NCBI RefSeq assembly: GCF_047495875.1
Contig: NC_092497.1
Location: 80,795,749-80,859,748, forward strand
From: Pithys albifrons albifrons
Lineage: Eukaryota > Chordata > Aves > Passeriformes > Thamnophilidae
DNA: 64,000 nt
Direction: 5' to 3'
Shown here: one piece after another, positions 1 to 14,514 of the stretch
How the letters are laid out: each line of letters starts with the position of its first letter
Numbering within the stretch: the stretch's first letter is position 1
The notes under the pieces: generated by a model
Told to the model about the DNA's origin: nothing
Seen by the model: the letters and a program-made list of their open reading frames with translations, nothing else
Databases searched by the model: none
Program-made: the position numbers and the translations under genes

Positions 1-164
1 ATTTCTTCAGTTGTTCATTCTTCTTCATTAAAAGAGGAATATTTGCCTGATGTGGATGTTGCAAGTGCCATAAACTGCGTTTTGGTGAATTTTAAATATG
101 TTCTTAAATATCTTGACAGGTCGGGTTTTTGGGAAAACCTCATTAAAATTTTAATGATTACATT

Positions 165-470
165 TCCCTGGTAGAGCTCAAGCCCGCACCACCTTGTCCC
201 ATTGCTGAGTGCCTGGGAGAAGCAACCAACCCCCACCTGGCTAGAACTGCCCTTCAGGTAGTTCTAGACAGTGATGAGGTCACCTCTGAGCCTCCTCTTC
301 TCCAGGCTAAACACCCCCAGCTCCCTCAGCCTCTCCCCATAGGACTTGTGCTCCAGTCCCTTCACCAGCCTTGTTGCTCTTCTCTGGACCCGCTCCAGCC
401 CCTCACTATCCTTTCTGAACTGAGGGGCCCAGAACTGAACACAACACTCACATATAAGACTATTTATCTT
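165..470 (-). mobile_element. CR1 LINE 3' fragment
   Basis: Read on the minus strand this matches the typical CR1 3'-terminal block: a gag-like run of GGAGAGGCTGAGGGAGCTGG, then GTTTAGCCTGGAGAAGAGGA and the GTGACCTCATCACTGTCTAGA motif. It is truncated at both ends, lacks the ATTCTATG tail on its left side, and has no coding capacity. The short minus-strand ORFs across it are by-products of the repeat. Confidence 0.85.
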
Positions 471-2303
471 GGACATCCAACTGTGCTAATGTAGCAGTAC
501 TGTCTGAAAAAGAATACAATGTCCAAGCTCATTTGGAAGAGATTCACAGATCTGTGCCGTGACTCTGCACTGGGTGGTGTGATGGCTTGCCTTGGGTCAG
601 GTAGATGACGTTCACAGCAACGTGAATGAGCATGTCCTAACTGAAAGTCTCCATGTTAGATCACAGAAAGAAAAGAGTAATTAGTAGAGACAGCGTGAAA
701 CTGTGGGACTCCTTGAAAACTCATCTGGAGCATTAAATGGTACCAATGGTCCTGAAGCAGCTATGACCAGTGCTAATACAATCACAAAAATCAGATGCCC
801 TTAAATAAGAGCTACACTGCAAGGACATACAGTTTCCATAGTTTTCAATTTGTTCAGCCAGCAGTAACGTAAATCAGAGACTATTTTATTTTTGGCCCAG
901 ATATAAATGAAACCTTCTAGTCAGGAAAACATTTTTCATTGTGTGCTTAGTAACCTCCCATGCGTAGAGACATGTCATATTCAGGACTTAAAATGTGTCT
1001 AGAATGTTCTGTAAATCAGTCTAATTTTATCCACAATCTTCTAGCAGCTCTATGAGTATCTCAACTTACAAAGCTTCTCTTCTTCATGTTTGTTTCCCAC
1101 ATCATATTCAAATGAGACAAGAGGTTCTGGCAGCTTTCCAGCAAATTAGGTCCATAAAAATATATTTTGCATGACTTAAAAGTGGTTTGTACTGTCACAC
1201 TAAAGGCAGACAGACAAGTAGTTGATTTAATCTGTTAAAGGGGTAGAAATAAACTTGGATTTGTGAATGTACATCTGAATACAGAACACTTTCCCTTAAG
1301 AACTAATTGTACCTCAAAAGGCAAATAAAATAAAAAGAGGCTCTTATGAAACTGTTATATGATTGGATTCAAGAACAGCAGCAGAAGGATGAGAATACCA
1401 AAAACACTCAGGACTTCAAGTACTTTGTTAAGCAGCACTTTTGGTCTTCAATAGGTTTATTCTTTCCACCACACATGAACTAAACAGAAAACTGTTCATT
1501 TAAAACATTTTTTTCTTATTGGAGTAGCTCTCATCTTAGTGGGATAGCTCTCATCCATGTAAATATATGCAAATATTTTTCTCCAACAGCCCTACTCACT
1601 AGAGATGCTGTCAAATTTTGATAAACAAATCAGATTTATGTTCAATTTCACATTTCTTCCTATAGAGACAATGTTACTATGTCCCCAACTCACAAGGACT
1701 TAGTCCTGCACTTTGGGCTGCTCATATCTGTCACACAAGGTGAATACAGCCAGCCTCTGCCTCAGACTCCTTTGTATCACAGCTCAAGCATTTTCAGGCA
1801 AATTGCAAGCTAAACCTTGAGTTCAGATGTGCTGCCTAGCTTGAGCTCAATCCCCTAGCAAACTTATGTTGATTCATCATCCCACTGCTTGGTATGCCAG
1901 ATGGAGTCTTAAATCCACTGTCCTATGCCAAAGGTCTTATGATCTAGCATACAGAAAACTTGGAAGGAAGGTTCTTATGGGAATAGCTTTTGTTTCTGTT
2001 TCAGCTCCTCAGCAGCTCATATTTGGACACTTCTTCCACCTTCCTTCCTTAGAAAGCAGGCTCAGCATCCCTTGGAGACTTCTGTGATGCCCTTCAGCTC
2101 TCTCACATAGCTCCAGTGGCACAGAACCACTTAATGCCAGAATGATCCCAGCAGCAGCCTGTAGAATAATCCAAAAGTAAATTATATTGCTATAACTTAC
2201 TCAAACACTCACCTTTGAAGCAAAATCTGCTTCTCTGCTACTTTACTTTCCCAAGACTGTAACTCCTTCCTTCTTCTGGCAGCTATCACAGTGTCTGAAA
2301 AGA
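471..2303. other. AT-rich intergenic DNA, nothing recognised
   Basis: No exon-like ORF, RNA gene or clear repeat is visible. The only ORFs are below about 75 codons and resemble no protein I recognise. Confidence 0.6.
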
Positions 2304-2480
2304 TTACAGAATCACAGAATATGCTGAGTTGGAAGAGACCCACAAGAATCATCAAGTCCAGCCTGTAACCCTGCACAGAACCATCCCAAAGAGTCACACC
2401 ATGTGCCTGAGGGCATTGTCCAGAGGCTTCTTGAACTGTGTCAGGCTTGATGCTGTGACCACTTTCCTGGGGAGTGTCAA
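2304..2480 (-). mobile_element. CR1 LINE 3'-end fragment
   Basis: The plus strand starts with ACAGAATCACAGAAT, the reverse complement of the CR1 tail, and continues with the GTTGGAAGAGACCCACAAG and CATCAAGTCCAGCCTGTAACC blocks typical of the last 200 bp of CR1. The similarity fades after about 2480. The overlapping ORFs on both strands (2209-2649) derive from this repeat. Confidence 0.85.
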
Positions 2481-3004
2481 CAAAGCCCAGCAAATCTTGA
2501 GAGCTGTTGTGAAGTGGGAATCACCTTCCCAGCCAGGTCTCCAGCTCCCTGCTGGACTGCTTCTCTCTCCAGTCAGAGGCTGGTGTCTGAGGCTGAGTGC
2601 TCATGGGCAGGTCATCACTGACAGGTGGGTCTCACACGCCTCTGGGTAGGAGGTAAAAACATTTAGAACAAAGATACAAACTTGAAATTTGGTGTCTGCA
2701 GCCCTTATTTTTACTTTCATGAGGTGAAGGGGAGATCATTGAACAGTCACAACTTACTGTTAAAATCTGATGATTGTCCTCAATGTTCTGTGGAAAGAGA
2801 AAGGATGAAAAATGTACAACCCATAATTCAGATTATCTCTTCAAGGCTTTTCAAATTCTGGTGTTGATTTTTCTCACATGGAAATAGTGCAGTACTGAAT
2901 CAGCAGAGTCTGCTTCTCCAGGTTGCTACAGATAAGATGGGGACTGTTTTGTGTGAAAAACAAAACAGTATTTACTACAAAAAAATTTAAACCAGGATTA
3001 TTTT
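2481..3004. other. Intergenic, nothing recognised
   Basis: Unique-looking AT-rich sequence between two CR1 fragments, with no supported gene or regulatory element. Confidence 0.5.
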
Positions 3005-3900
3005 ATCCTCCTGTGAGGTCCTCTTTTTCCCAGAGTGAACAGTCCAACTGCTCTCAGTGTCTCCTCATATCAGAGGTACTCACGTTCCTTAACAATCTTT
3101 GTTGCCAAGTGCTGGACTCTCTAGGAGCTCCATGTTTATCCTGTACAGAGGATCCCAGAACTGGGCCCAGCACTCTAGATGTATCTCATCAGTGCTGAGT
3201 AGAGGGGAACGATCTCCTCCCTCAACCTCTGGCAATATTCTTCCCAGGAAGCTGCTGTTTGCTGCAAGGGTGTATTGCTGGCTCGCAATGAATTTGCTGT
3301 CTACCCCCAAGTCCTCCTCTGCAGACTTGCTTTCCAGATGGTAGGTTACCAGTGTGTGTTTGGGGTTCTTCCTCCTCAGGGGAAGGACCTTGCATTTCCC
3401 TTTATTAAATTTCATGAGATTCTTTTGAAACCATTTCTCTAGCCTGTCCAGGTCCCCCTGAATGATAGCATGGCCATCTGGTTTGTCAATCACTTCTCCC
3501 CTCTCTATGCCATCTACAAATTTGGTGAGGGTGCAGTCTGTGCCAGTTGTTTAGCAAAGGTTTTAGTCAGCATTTAGTCAGTATCGATGCCTGAAATACA
3601 CTACTAGAAACTGGCGTACAGCTGGATTTCATGCCACCAAGCAAAAACTTTTGAGTCCAGAAGTTCAGTCAGATTTCAATCCACCCCTTCTCTAACCCTT
3701 ATTTCAGCAGTAGTCTATTAGAGTGCTATGAGAGACAGCATCAAAAGCCTCTTTCATATCAAGATAAACAACAACTAGTCTCCTCTTGTCCACTGAGTCA
3801 GTCATTTCATCACAGAAGGCTATGCAGCTGGTCAGGAGTTACTTCCTTTTCCTAAGTTGATGCTGACTACTCCCAGTCATGTTTTGTCCCTACATGGTTA
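3005..3900 (-). mobile_element. Decayed CR1 LINE, ORF2 end and 3' part
   Basis: On the minus strand this reads as the end of CR1 ORF2 followed by the 3' region. Blocks seen in reverse complement include the stretch encoding an invariant protein pattern around LDRLEKWFQKN and NKGKCKVLPL, then the region matching cancelled CR1 text about contemporaneous insertion of a TSAGDE-like block. Upstream (3600-3900) a diverged reverse-transcriptase portion continues on the same strand. Stops and frameshifts are frequent, so it is an old, inactive copy. The 134-codon minus ORF at 3089-3493 is a relic of ORF2. Confidence 0.75.
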
Positions 3901-6900
3901 GTAGTTAGATATCTGACTATAACTGAAAGTTAACCAGAAACTTGAGAAATCAATAAATTGTATCAAAGAACTATTTCCTGTGCTTCATGATTTTTACTAC
4001 ATGATATGCCAACTCAATATAATACAGCAAGTTCAAAGCCTTTCTGTTCTTGAGGAACTGGTCCAGACAGGCTGTTATATAGAAGGCAATGAACATTGAC
4101 CTTTGTTTCCCAATTTAACACTTACACACAATTATTTTTATATAAATTAAAAAAGGTGGTTTCTACAAGTGTTTAATAAAATTTCATGTGCTTTTGGTTG
4201 GGATTTCATGGTTTATGGATGACCTTTGGCGTTAAAGCTGCAAGTTATCTTTCTCTTTCATATCTAAAGTGTCCATGAACATTGACCAATACATGCTGCT
4301 TTAAGCCATGGATATTACAACAGTATAAGGTGCAAAGAATCTTTAGGTATTTGTAAGTGTGCTGTAGATGCAGAAGGTTTCAGGGTCTCAGCTTTGGAAT
4401 GGGTATCTTAGTGCTAATTTAGGCACCAGAATGCACTTGGATATATTGCCACAAGCTTGGAGACACACTTGGATGTAAATACGAACTTGAACAGGTTATG
4501 CTTCTGTACTTCATTTGCCCAAACCTTTTATTCCTCACCTGGGTAATGGAGGGCTCTGCTGCTAAACAGAATAATGGGCATTTCTTTCATCAAAGAATGT
4601 CATCCTTCTTGTGAGAGAGCAGATCTGGTGCTGACTGTTCTCTAACTGTAACTAGGACAAGTGAATGCTCTGTTTCTTATCAGTGTGCTGGTATCTGTTC
4701 CTCCTTTTATAGAGGTCATCCAGCTGGCTTATGGTTCTAACAGCTCAGCCAAGGTGGGGTGGGGAGGATTAGCCCAACAATTTCAGTAAATTACACACAT
4801 TCATCAGCCTTTTGACTTCTACACTTGAATTCTTGCCTTTTATGGCAGGCCCAGGGAAAATGATATAATGGTATGCCACACAACATGTGTACATAGGGAG
4901 CTGGAGATGTATTTCTTGTATCTTTATAAGAATTGTTCTGTGAACTTTTCCATAGGAATTTGGAATTTACAGTCTGATAAGGAATTTCACTGCAAAGGAT
5001 ATCTGAATCTCTATCAGTAGTTACATGGTCTGTTAAAGAAATGATGAAAACGGAAAGGAACAGGAATGAAAGGGGAAGGAAAAGAGGAAGGCAAAGGAAG
5101 GGTACAAGCGCAGTCCATAACGTTCGGCTGTTGACATCAGTAGCAAGACTCTCATTAAAGTTGCAGTTTAACTCTGGGCCTGTGCTAGAAAAAGAATTTG
5201 CATAGCTGTTACTGTTTCATGGAAAAAAAAAGTGGTTTTTGAATGAAGTTGTCATAGAAAGACACCATTGTCTTCATGTGGATTGGGCTATTGTGAAAGA
5301 AGCTTACTAAATTAAATCCTTAGCACTGTTTCCAGATTGCAATGTAAGTTTTGGGAGGGGTAGGTGATTTCTCTTGATACGTTCCCAGCACTGATGAGGT
5401 TTCCTTTGTATTACAGAGTTCTGATCATCTGGCTTTCTCCATTTCAATGGAGCATCTGCAGTTTCTGCTAAGTATGGAACTAGCCAAATAAAGTTGCACC
5501 AAACAGCAAACTGAGGATAATAATGCGTGAGTGTGAGGGCATCTGGGATTTCATCCAAATTAATCCATAGAAGAATGTATATGGTTCTGTTTCCCACCTC
5601 ACACATTTTTCTATTATCAAGTTATACTGTTACAAGTCAGTAATGATGTATTTTCTTGCCAAATTCTTTCCTTAGATACTAGAAACTCAATGCATTAAGC
5701 ACTACCATTTAATGCATCTTCTGCAGTTGAAGTACTAACTTTCACTACTACACCTTTAAAATAATTTTTCAGGAAAAGCAGAAGAATTTCAAAGATTACA
5801 CTGATATTTTGTTGTGACCTAACTTAATATGTTAGTTGGCTTTGATCCATAGATCACTTTAAACGGATGGAAAAGGAACATATTTGTGTTTCCTGACTGC
5901 TATCAATAAATGCAGAAGTGCCAAACTGTGTAACTTTAGCCTCCTGGGAGGATGTCAATGATGTGCAACTGCTAAGTTACCAACAGTTTTCACCATACCA
6001 ATCATTCAAATATAGTATAAGAAACCTGCTTTCTGAAACTAATTAATAGTAATTCATGGGTAAAATCAGTGGTTCACCGAGTCTTTCCCACTATAATCTT
6101 CCATAATATTTCCTCTTCAAGCTACACTATTCTTTATTGGCCATATCCTTATGTAAGTTGAACCTACATACACATCTGTAGGACTTCTGATTCTGAGCCT
6201 GACCTTGGATTCGTAACCAGATTTGGATGAGAGTAAGCTAGATTTGTTCAAATCCATACATTTCCACACTTTACAACCTGCAAATTCATGTAAACTCTTT
6301 CTAACACAGAGCCATTAAACCTATTCTGGATAAAAGCAAGAATGTCTCACACAGCTCTGTCATACCACCTTGTTTTTTCACTGTAGTAAATAAAATTTCC
6401 TTTGTCTTGTCTTCACTTTAAAAGTTGACTGAAAACATAGATTTATTTTAGGCTGGTTTTACTCAGAATGCTCATCCTTCAGTAAAACTGCTTGAATGTT
6501 TTCCACTGATATATTTTAGCCTGAGTTGGAAGACCTCTAGAAATGCTCATTGGAAAGGATGTCTGGAGGTCATTGAGTCCAGCCTTCATCTTAAAGCAGT
6601 ATTATTACCAACACTAGACCATGCCAAGCCCTTCTCTACTTTGCTGTTATTTATTGAAAGTTGATTATTCCATGGTGGTATCTTGCAACCACAAAGTAAA
6701 ACAGAAAAGGGAAAGACTCACTGAAAAGATCTAAAGGCAGATTGGGAATAGTTTGGTCTGGATTTTAATAGGATTTCTTACTCTCTGTCATAAAAGAGTC
6801 TCTGTGTGCAGTGTAAAACAATTAGGGGATGGGAACATCAAACTTGGCTCATGAGGCTGCTGAGAGAACAGTGGTAAGCATCCACTCTGGAGTGGGAAAA

Positions 6901-9900
6901 TGAAAATAAAACTGAGTTAATGTATGTAACAAGCTACAGTTACTGGATCTGCAGCAAAACAGCCCTCCTCCATGATTTACATCCTGCATGAATAGTCTAC
7001 TGCTCTTTTGGAATAAATTACCCAAACCAACAAGGGACAGCAAGAGTGAGTAAGTCATCGCCCACACACCCTGGCAGAAATACTTGGAATGAAAAATAGT
7101 AAAAAACACCCTAAGTCTTTTTTCCTTCAAATAATCATTTTCATCTCATTAAGGAATGCTGAAGAATGGTGAAGAATGTTCAGTTTGGAAATCTGAAATT
7201 GCGGTGGGTGACATCTGAAGGACTGTGGCTTCACTGCAAAAACTTTCTTTGGAGATGGCTGGCCCTGCAGTCCAGGTTGGTGTGTGCTGGCCTGATGCTG
7301 TGCCATGTCACACTGCAGCAAGGGCCAACAACATTCTAATGGGTGAAAAAACACACAGTAGCCTGAAGGGTCAAAAAGCAAGGCAAGCTTGCAACTATGG
7401 TTGCTAGAAGGTCAGTCTTCGTGGTGAAGACAACAGGATGGTGATCAGCAGAGCTGCACTGTACTGCCTTGGACCCCAGCAATTCTGACCTGTCCCTTCA
7501 CCCTGAGTGATTCTTCCTTCAGCAGCTGCTCCAGGTAGCTTTTGGGTGACCTCTGACTAATCCAAATCAGCTGTTATCTTCCCACCTATTTCCCCATCCT
7601 CTGGGGCAGGTGGCAGGATGGACTGGAATAAAGCCAATCCTGTCCTACCAGAGGGAAAGCAGGTCCGCAAGGGGCTGCTGGGTCCAGCTACAGTGTCTGG
7701 TCAGAAAGACAAGGCATTGCCCTTGGGATCTTCTTGCTCTGCTAACAGCATGCAGAATTACTTGGATCTGAGTCACTCCAGGGTAGTTTGTGGGTGTTTT
7801 AGTGATGAATGATTGCTGTAGATCACCTGTTTATATAACATAGGAAGAGCAAAATAGCACAAAAAAGGGATTTGCAGAGAACTGCAGATTTACTGTATTT
7901 TGACCATGCAATAAGAGATCTGAATCCAATATAACTTCTAGTCCATTACTCAGTGTTTTTGTATCTAATGTACACATCCATCAGTATAAAGCCTTGCAGA
8001 GTTCTTTCTCATCCATCCCTTGAAAGTGCCCAAAGCACTTTATATGTGCATTTAGCTTCTCAAGATTAGCAGTGGTACATATTGAGATGTCTTGAATTCA
8101 AGGATGTTAGAGATGTCTGGGGGCTCCTGCGAGTTCAGGATGTTGAAGTTCACAGCTCATGCCTGAAGCATGTGAATCCCCCCAGTTTAGTCTAAGAACA
8201 TCAACAGGACAAACGGCTTGTCACACATGCTGAGCTGTGGAAACCATGATCACATGACATTAGAGCAGTCTACATATGTTAGGGTCATATCTTGTTTCTG
8301 ATGAGTTTCAGCTGGTCCTGCTCTGGAAATACACAGCAGCTGCTTTTCAAAGTTTTGTAGAATGCTGCATAGGCAACATAGATGGAATTCTAGAATATCT
8401 TTACCTTTAAGCTTCACAATTCACCATAGATCCTCTTTAGCTATCTTATTGCCATGTTCATGTGACCAGCAGAAGAGTCAGTCATCCAAACAGAGCATTA
8501 TGGACATACAGTCTTACCTTTTACAAGCTAGGAAAAAACTTGTCCAGGAACTTCTACCAAGATTATAGTTGCTGTTTTAGCTTCATGCTTATCTTTTAGA
8601 ACAACTATCCATTTACGACTTCAAAACATCAGGCCTGGGAAAATGCATCACATCCACACCCAAATCACTCCAAAGCTCAGGCAGTTTCTCTTTTAAACAG
8701 TTGTGCTTCATTTTTCCTCTGCCTGTTCATTTCAGCCTTCAGTCACTTGATCTCAATATGATTTTTTTTCTGTTAAATCAGAGTCTGTCATGTTCTGAAA
8801 TATTTTTCCATGTAAGCATCTCTAGGCTGAAATTCATTCACTTATAAATCATCTCTTGGACAAGTAAAATAGACTATGTTGCTTAAGTCTTCATCTGTCA
8901 GGTATGTTTTACAGACTCCAAGTTGTGCTTATAAACCTTGTTCTGAATAAACCACTTTTCCCAGTGTCCTTTCTGAAGTGAGAACACAAGGTCTCTGCTT
9001 TGGTAGTGCCCTTATTCCTATTGGAAACAGATATAATAACCCTTTTCCTATTTTGATTGCCTCTTGCTTCTGCTACAAAAGATGATATTCACAAACTTCT
9101 CTGCCATGTTGCCATAAGACCAAATGCTTGAAGTGCTGCCTAATATGATTTTTATGTGTTTTTCAGATGGATCCACAGGGTAAAGTTTCATATTTTATAA
9201 GGAAATTCTATCTTATGTTTTGCTAGCATTATCGTCCATCACTGAGATATTGCTCTATTTACTAACTGACTCTTCTTATCAGTACATATGGATGATGTAA
9301 CCAAAACAATTATTTACAAATTCCTCTTCTTGTATTCTTTCTTACTTTCACTAGTTTAATGAGTCCTTCCCATACAGATCAAAAGTCATTGAGCATTGTT
9401 TTGCCAAAATTAGGACTCTGAGAAGCATACTGGGAATAAACTTCTAGCATGCTTGTTCACCATTTTCTGTTATTTTCAAGCAACTTTTAATAAATGACTG
9501 TTTTATTCTCTGTTTTTAATACTGTCCTGATTCTGGAATATATTTCTTTTATCTGCACACCAAAATGAACTCAGTCAATATGCTGTTGTTTCTCTTTGTT
9601 ACCTGTGCAACCCTAGGGAACCATGTTGGAAAGCTTCACAATTTTATGAGTCAATGTGCTGTTCCTTTAGCCACAGACACTGCCAAATCCCATCAGAGTT
9701 GGGTGGGAGACCAAACACATGGTGGAGTGTTCAGCAAAGTGAAAGCTAGCTTTGCTAAACCACACCTCTAAAATGCTTCAATTAATACATTCATTGCTTT
9801 GTTTAGATATTCTAGAGGAGATTATTTTACAGAAACGCAATTAAAAATGCAAAGATAAATTACTGTATAAATATTATAAATACTTAAGACATTACAAAAT

Positions 9901-12900
9901 AGTATCATTAGTTATGTATACTATAGTAATAATTCAGAGCAGTGTTTAAGAATATTTTTTTCAACTAGAGAAACCAGATCAACTTTAAGATGCAAAATAA
10001 CAAAGACAGAAGCCACTGTTTCAACTTTACTGTGCAGCTGATCAAAATCACCTATATGTAATGTAGCTATACCCCTTCTACACTGAAAACATCAGAGATG
10101 TTAATAAGAATCCATTGATTTTTACATTTTGCAAAAGATGGGATTTCTTGAGGGTAGTGAATACATCTTCCCCATCTGACACTCATACCCTAGTATACTT
10201 CCAATAGAGAGTGTGAGTTCCTGATATCTCTTTCTGCACTTTTTCCTAGGCCCTGAGATAAGTATTGTGTCTGTATTAATGAGGCATTATGGAAAGAGAA
10301 TATGCTGTGAACTATGAGTTTAACTTGCCAGAATAAAGAAGGTTTTCTTGTAAGAATCAAGTAAATAATAATATAAAAATAAAATAATTGGTTGCCATTT
10401 TGTTAAATAGACCAAGCTGTCTGGTTTTTTGTTAGGAAATAGCTTCCCTATTTTCCAAATACCAAGCTGACAACAGGATTTTGCAAACATTGAACACAAC
10501 TAAAAATTGAAATTTTCTCTTTGGAAAATTTATGTAACAAATTTCAGTATGTTGAAGCAGGGAGAAATGTTTCACTTGGAAGCAGTTGAATAACAAACTG
10601 TGGTCAAACTCTGTGGCTTTCAGAAAATTGTGTTTTACTTGTATGACCCATCTGCTCCTGCGTGACAACTATATGGTTGTGTTGCATTACATATTCTGCA
10701 CTGTAATCTGACTGGTCCCTCATGGTGTAACACAGAGGGATTGTAGCCACAATGCATTCCATCACAACGTCTTGGCAGATGGGTGTGGGCATGCGGGAGC
10801 TAAACCAGAATTTCCATGAAGCATCACAGCAATGCAGAAAGCTTTTAATATTGGATGGAGTAAAAGGTTGTATTTCCCATTGGAAAAGTTGAAAAAATTC
10901 CTTTTGATTAAAAGTGCTTTGATATTTCCAAATTGAAAGAACTGGGCCAGCCTTCACCACTCCCCTCCTAGGGTCAAATTTTCACTTTTGGGAAAAACAG
11001 TTTTCAGAAAGCAAACTCTTTACATGTTTGAAATAACTTCATCAAAGAACAGCTTCTTTATGAAAAATGGTTCAAAGGCTGAAAATCCCAGATCTAGAGT
11101 AGAACTCATGTCCCAAGACTCAATTTGCATTTGTTTTAAAAATTAAGATGAAATGTGTCAACATAGTTTACCAGTCGGTGTGGACTAGTGGTTTGGCCCC
11201 ATCCCATTAATTCTGTCCAATTCAGTCACTTTGAAATTATTTTACTCTGAATTAGTCTTAAATTACAGTGCATTTGAACAGATTCAGTAATATAAGTTTT
11301 GGCCCAATATGAAAATAGGTTAATAGTTGTGTTGTGAGGTAAAAGCCCAAAGCTATACTAAATATATACCAGTGAAATGCTGACACTAAAAATGCACGAT
11401 TTACCTCTTTAATGTAACAAAAAAACCAAAAACTATGAAAAAAACCCTTTATTTTTCATATCCTCATCATGTGAGAATTACTAGAACTGTTTCCAACCAT
11501 CAGAAATGGTCCATTAGCCACACACACAGATTTTCTTGCAAGGCGTCTGGGTTTTTGGTTTGGTTTTTTTCAGATCTTCCAGGAAGGGAGAAAGGGTCTT
11601 CTTCTTCTGTCACACCATTTTCCGACCTATGCAGCAGCAGCTCTGGATCAGGGTCTAGATTAAGATCAGCAGGACTGGGGTGAGCATTCCTTATGATATC
11701 CACCTACCCATGGATGAAGGGGCAGCCCTCGCCACCAGCCTCCCCACAATGGTTCTTCCCAATCAAAGAGCTTCAGCCTAGGACATGGGATATATCCATA
11801 CCCTGACACTCAGCTCCACCCCCAAGGCACCTTCAGTGGTCGTGAGAGGCATCATCTGAGTCGGGGTTTTTGGCAGTTGTACACAGCTGCATCATCATAG
11901 CTCAAAGGAGGGATGATATGCATTACTGCAAACCACAAAACTGGGGAGAGAACAACTTGAATTCTGGGTATTTTATTTCATGTCTGACTATAGCAAGCAG
12001 ACAAATAAATTCCTGCAGGGAGTTTATGGTAGACCATCTTGGCCAATGCTGCTGATTTCCAGTTTGCTAAGCCTGACCTAATGCTGTTTTCTGGCTAAAA
12101 GTCTAGCCAGAGTGATTATGCACAGAGTCAGACTACCAGGAGCAGATCCTGAAGCTGCTTTGCTCAAAGAGCAAACTATCTTTTCTTGGTAGAAGCTCAG
12201 AACACCAGAGCAACATGCTGTAAAATGTTATCTATCAATAACGTGCATGAAGTGCCAGGGAAGGTTTTCTGCTGTAGCAATCAGTGAGCAGTAAATGCAT
12301 TAAAATCAGGGGTGCTGAGTCTGGTTTGTTTCTTCCATCTCACAACTCTTATCTGAGAGTTTTCTACAGCAGAGTCTCTGCGGGCTGCCTCCAGAGCCAG
12401 CAGAGAATTTCCAGTTAGCTTTAATGGGTCTTGAGTCAGAGCAAAGGGAACAATGCAGTAGTTTCAGTAGCCGTATGGTTGTGATCTATACACAACTACA
12501 CCAGACCATTGTCACTCTCTTTTTTCAAAGTAAGAATGATAGATATGAGAAGTAATTACCTTGCATCATGTTAATCATCTATCTAGAGGGCATTACTGCA
12601 CAGGTAATCCTTCTTGTCTGTATCTGTCTTAACATAGTCAAGCAGAACTTCCGCCAATCCTCTAAAACCACTAGGTTGTCTGAGATTCAGAAGTGAGACC
12701 CCACACAGTTCTGCTCCAAAGTATGGAACAAGACAGAATCATCAGCTAGCCATTCACAAACTCTGTCAGTTGCTTTTTCCATTACTTTCTGTAGCAAAAA
12801 CCTCTCAAACTAAATTGCTTCCTCCAAATAAGTAAACGGGAAATGTGAGGTACATTTAGACTCCTTAAGATTTTTAAAACAAGAACTCCTTAAAGACAAG

Positions 12901-13039
12901 AAAGAAGGCTTCAGACGCTTATCATTTTCTTGTAAAGTGTCATTGGTTTTAGTCATAATAAAGAAAAAGAAATAGAGCTGTGTTCCTCTCTATTATTAAA
13001 GAAAGCAGACCTAGGTTTACAAAAAAGGAGATTAACAAA
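3901..13039. other. Long AT-rich intergenic stretch, no gene seen
   Basis: About 9 kb without a supportable gene. A short CR1-like remnant may lie at about 6530-6600 (GTTGGAAGACC and GTCATTGAGTCCAGCCT). The minus ORF at 10604-10960 (118 codons) and the GC-richer stretch at 11500-11850 (67-82 codon ORFs on both strands) match no protein I recognise and lack flanking splice signals or conserved domains. Confidence 0.55.
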
Positions 13040-13755
13040 TGTCCTACTTCAGCAAGCTTGGACCAGTTTATTACCATGTGGGTGTGACCAAAGCTGTGTG
13101 TTCTACACCCTCTATGCCATTTTCCAAGAACTGCTAGCAATGGACCATTTGCAGCAGCTGCCCAGGGCATATCCGACATCTCAGGATATAAGCTGGGTGT
13201 TAAAGAAGCCTGTGAGATAAGAGCTGTGATAACTCCCCTCTGGGCAGTCATTAGCACCTCCACACCCAGTCTGAGGTATCATGTTTGCTAATGAGCCATC
13301 AATGATCCCAAAACACCCTGTGACTCACAGAGTGAGATCACCCAATGTGTAATTCCCTGCCCTGGGGGAGGTACTGGGCAGTCCCACCTGGACCTGAGAG
13401 GATGTAAACTTGGGGGGTTTGGGTCTTGCAGAACCACTTGTTGGATCCAGAGGAGGACCAGAACCTCGACAGGAGGAGACCACCATTTTCAACCAGACTG
13501 TCAGCACCATCGGTACCAACAGGTTTTTCACCTCTTTTACTTTGGACTTGGGGGAACCACGTGAGTCTCAGCACAGGGGCTAACAAACACCATTGTGTTT
13601 GTGCCCCAGGGTGCTGGGTTACATGTGGGGTAAAACCATTTTCTCTTTCTGCTATTGCATTTATTGTAATATTTTTATTAAATTGTAACTCTGACTTACA
13701 ATCTCTCTTGTGGTAAGTTCATTTTCTCCTGGTTGTTTACTTTTAAACCAGCACA
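13040..13755 (+). mobile_element. Solo LTR, family D (endogenous retrovirus)
   Basis: The element starts TGTCCTACTTCAGCA and ends AAACCAGCACA, giving the TG...CA termini of an LTR. The copy at 46939-47563 aligns with it along its length: both share the GGATCCAGAGGAG block, the TTTGGACTTGGGGGAACCA block, GGCTAACAAAC, and the AATCTCTCTTGTGGT block. Flanks are ACAAA and ACAAG, a 5-bp TSD with one mismatch. It carries about 90 bp more than the other copy, near its 5' third. No internal retroviral sequence is attached, so it is a solo LTR. Confidence 0.85.
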
Positions 13756-13839
13756 ACAAGGGTTTTAATCCTTCCCCCCAACAAAGTTACTTCTTTTAAT
13801 GAAATTCTTAAAGCAATGAGATGTCTGATTTCAGATGGT

Positions 13840-14353
13840 GCCGTGAATGACCCTTCCCCCCAAAAAAGGACTTCGAGCCACGTTAGTGTAGGGTAAGATA
13901 AAAAGTAAAGGTCCTTTAATATCACAGGGCCTACAGCCCACAGGAATACAGGATGACAGGCATGTGCCTCAGTTCTTGTTTCCATGGCTTTTATAATAAG
14001 ATCCCTCCAATCATTGCTTTACACATTTCTCAGTCCAGCCCCAGTCCCACCCCTGGTCCAACCCCCTGGAATTGGGTTTGGGGTCGTCAGGACCCTCTGT
14101 CTTCATCAGCTCTTCTTCCTCAGGCACACAAAGGTCTCTTGGAGTTCATCCAGTTCTGGCTTTTGGGTCACTCTGACCTGTGTTTATGTTTCATTCTGTA
14201 GGCCTTCTGATATCCTTCAGCTCTACCTTGGAAAGGAGTCTAAACAAGATTAATTAACTAAAGGAATTTGAGCTCCCTGTTCTGGGACAGGGGTAGTGAT
14301 AGAAAGGCATTAAACTTAAACTGTTAGAAATATTAACCCCCTAAAAATCTACA
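13840..14353 (-). mobile_element. Probable LTR, unassigned family
   Basis: In reverse complement this has the layout of an LTR: it starts near TGTAGATTTTTAGGGGG, has a TATA-like CTTATTATAAAAGCC, and then a polyadenylation-like ATTAAA within GTGATATTAAAGGACC. Neither the far terminus nor a TSD could be fixed, so the left end is approximate. It follows the family-D LTR by about 85 bp. Confidence 0.45.
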
Positions 14354-14514
14354 ACTACTGTGTTCCTAAAATCTACAAAATGTGAAAATCAGAACAAAAA
14401 CCCCTTTGGCATCACAGATCATGGATAGTTTTTTCAGGACTCCCTTTCTCCTTACTGCACAGATGCACCTTCCTTCAGAAATCTGGGGTAAGTCTGCAGT
14501 GTTGCAGAGCATGC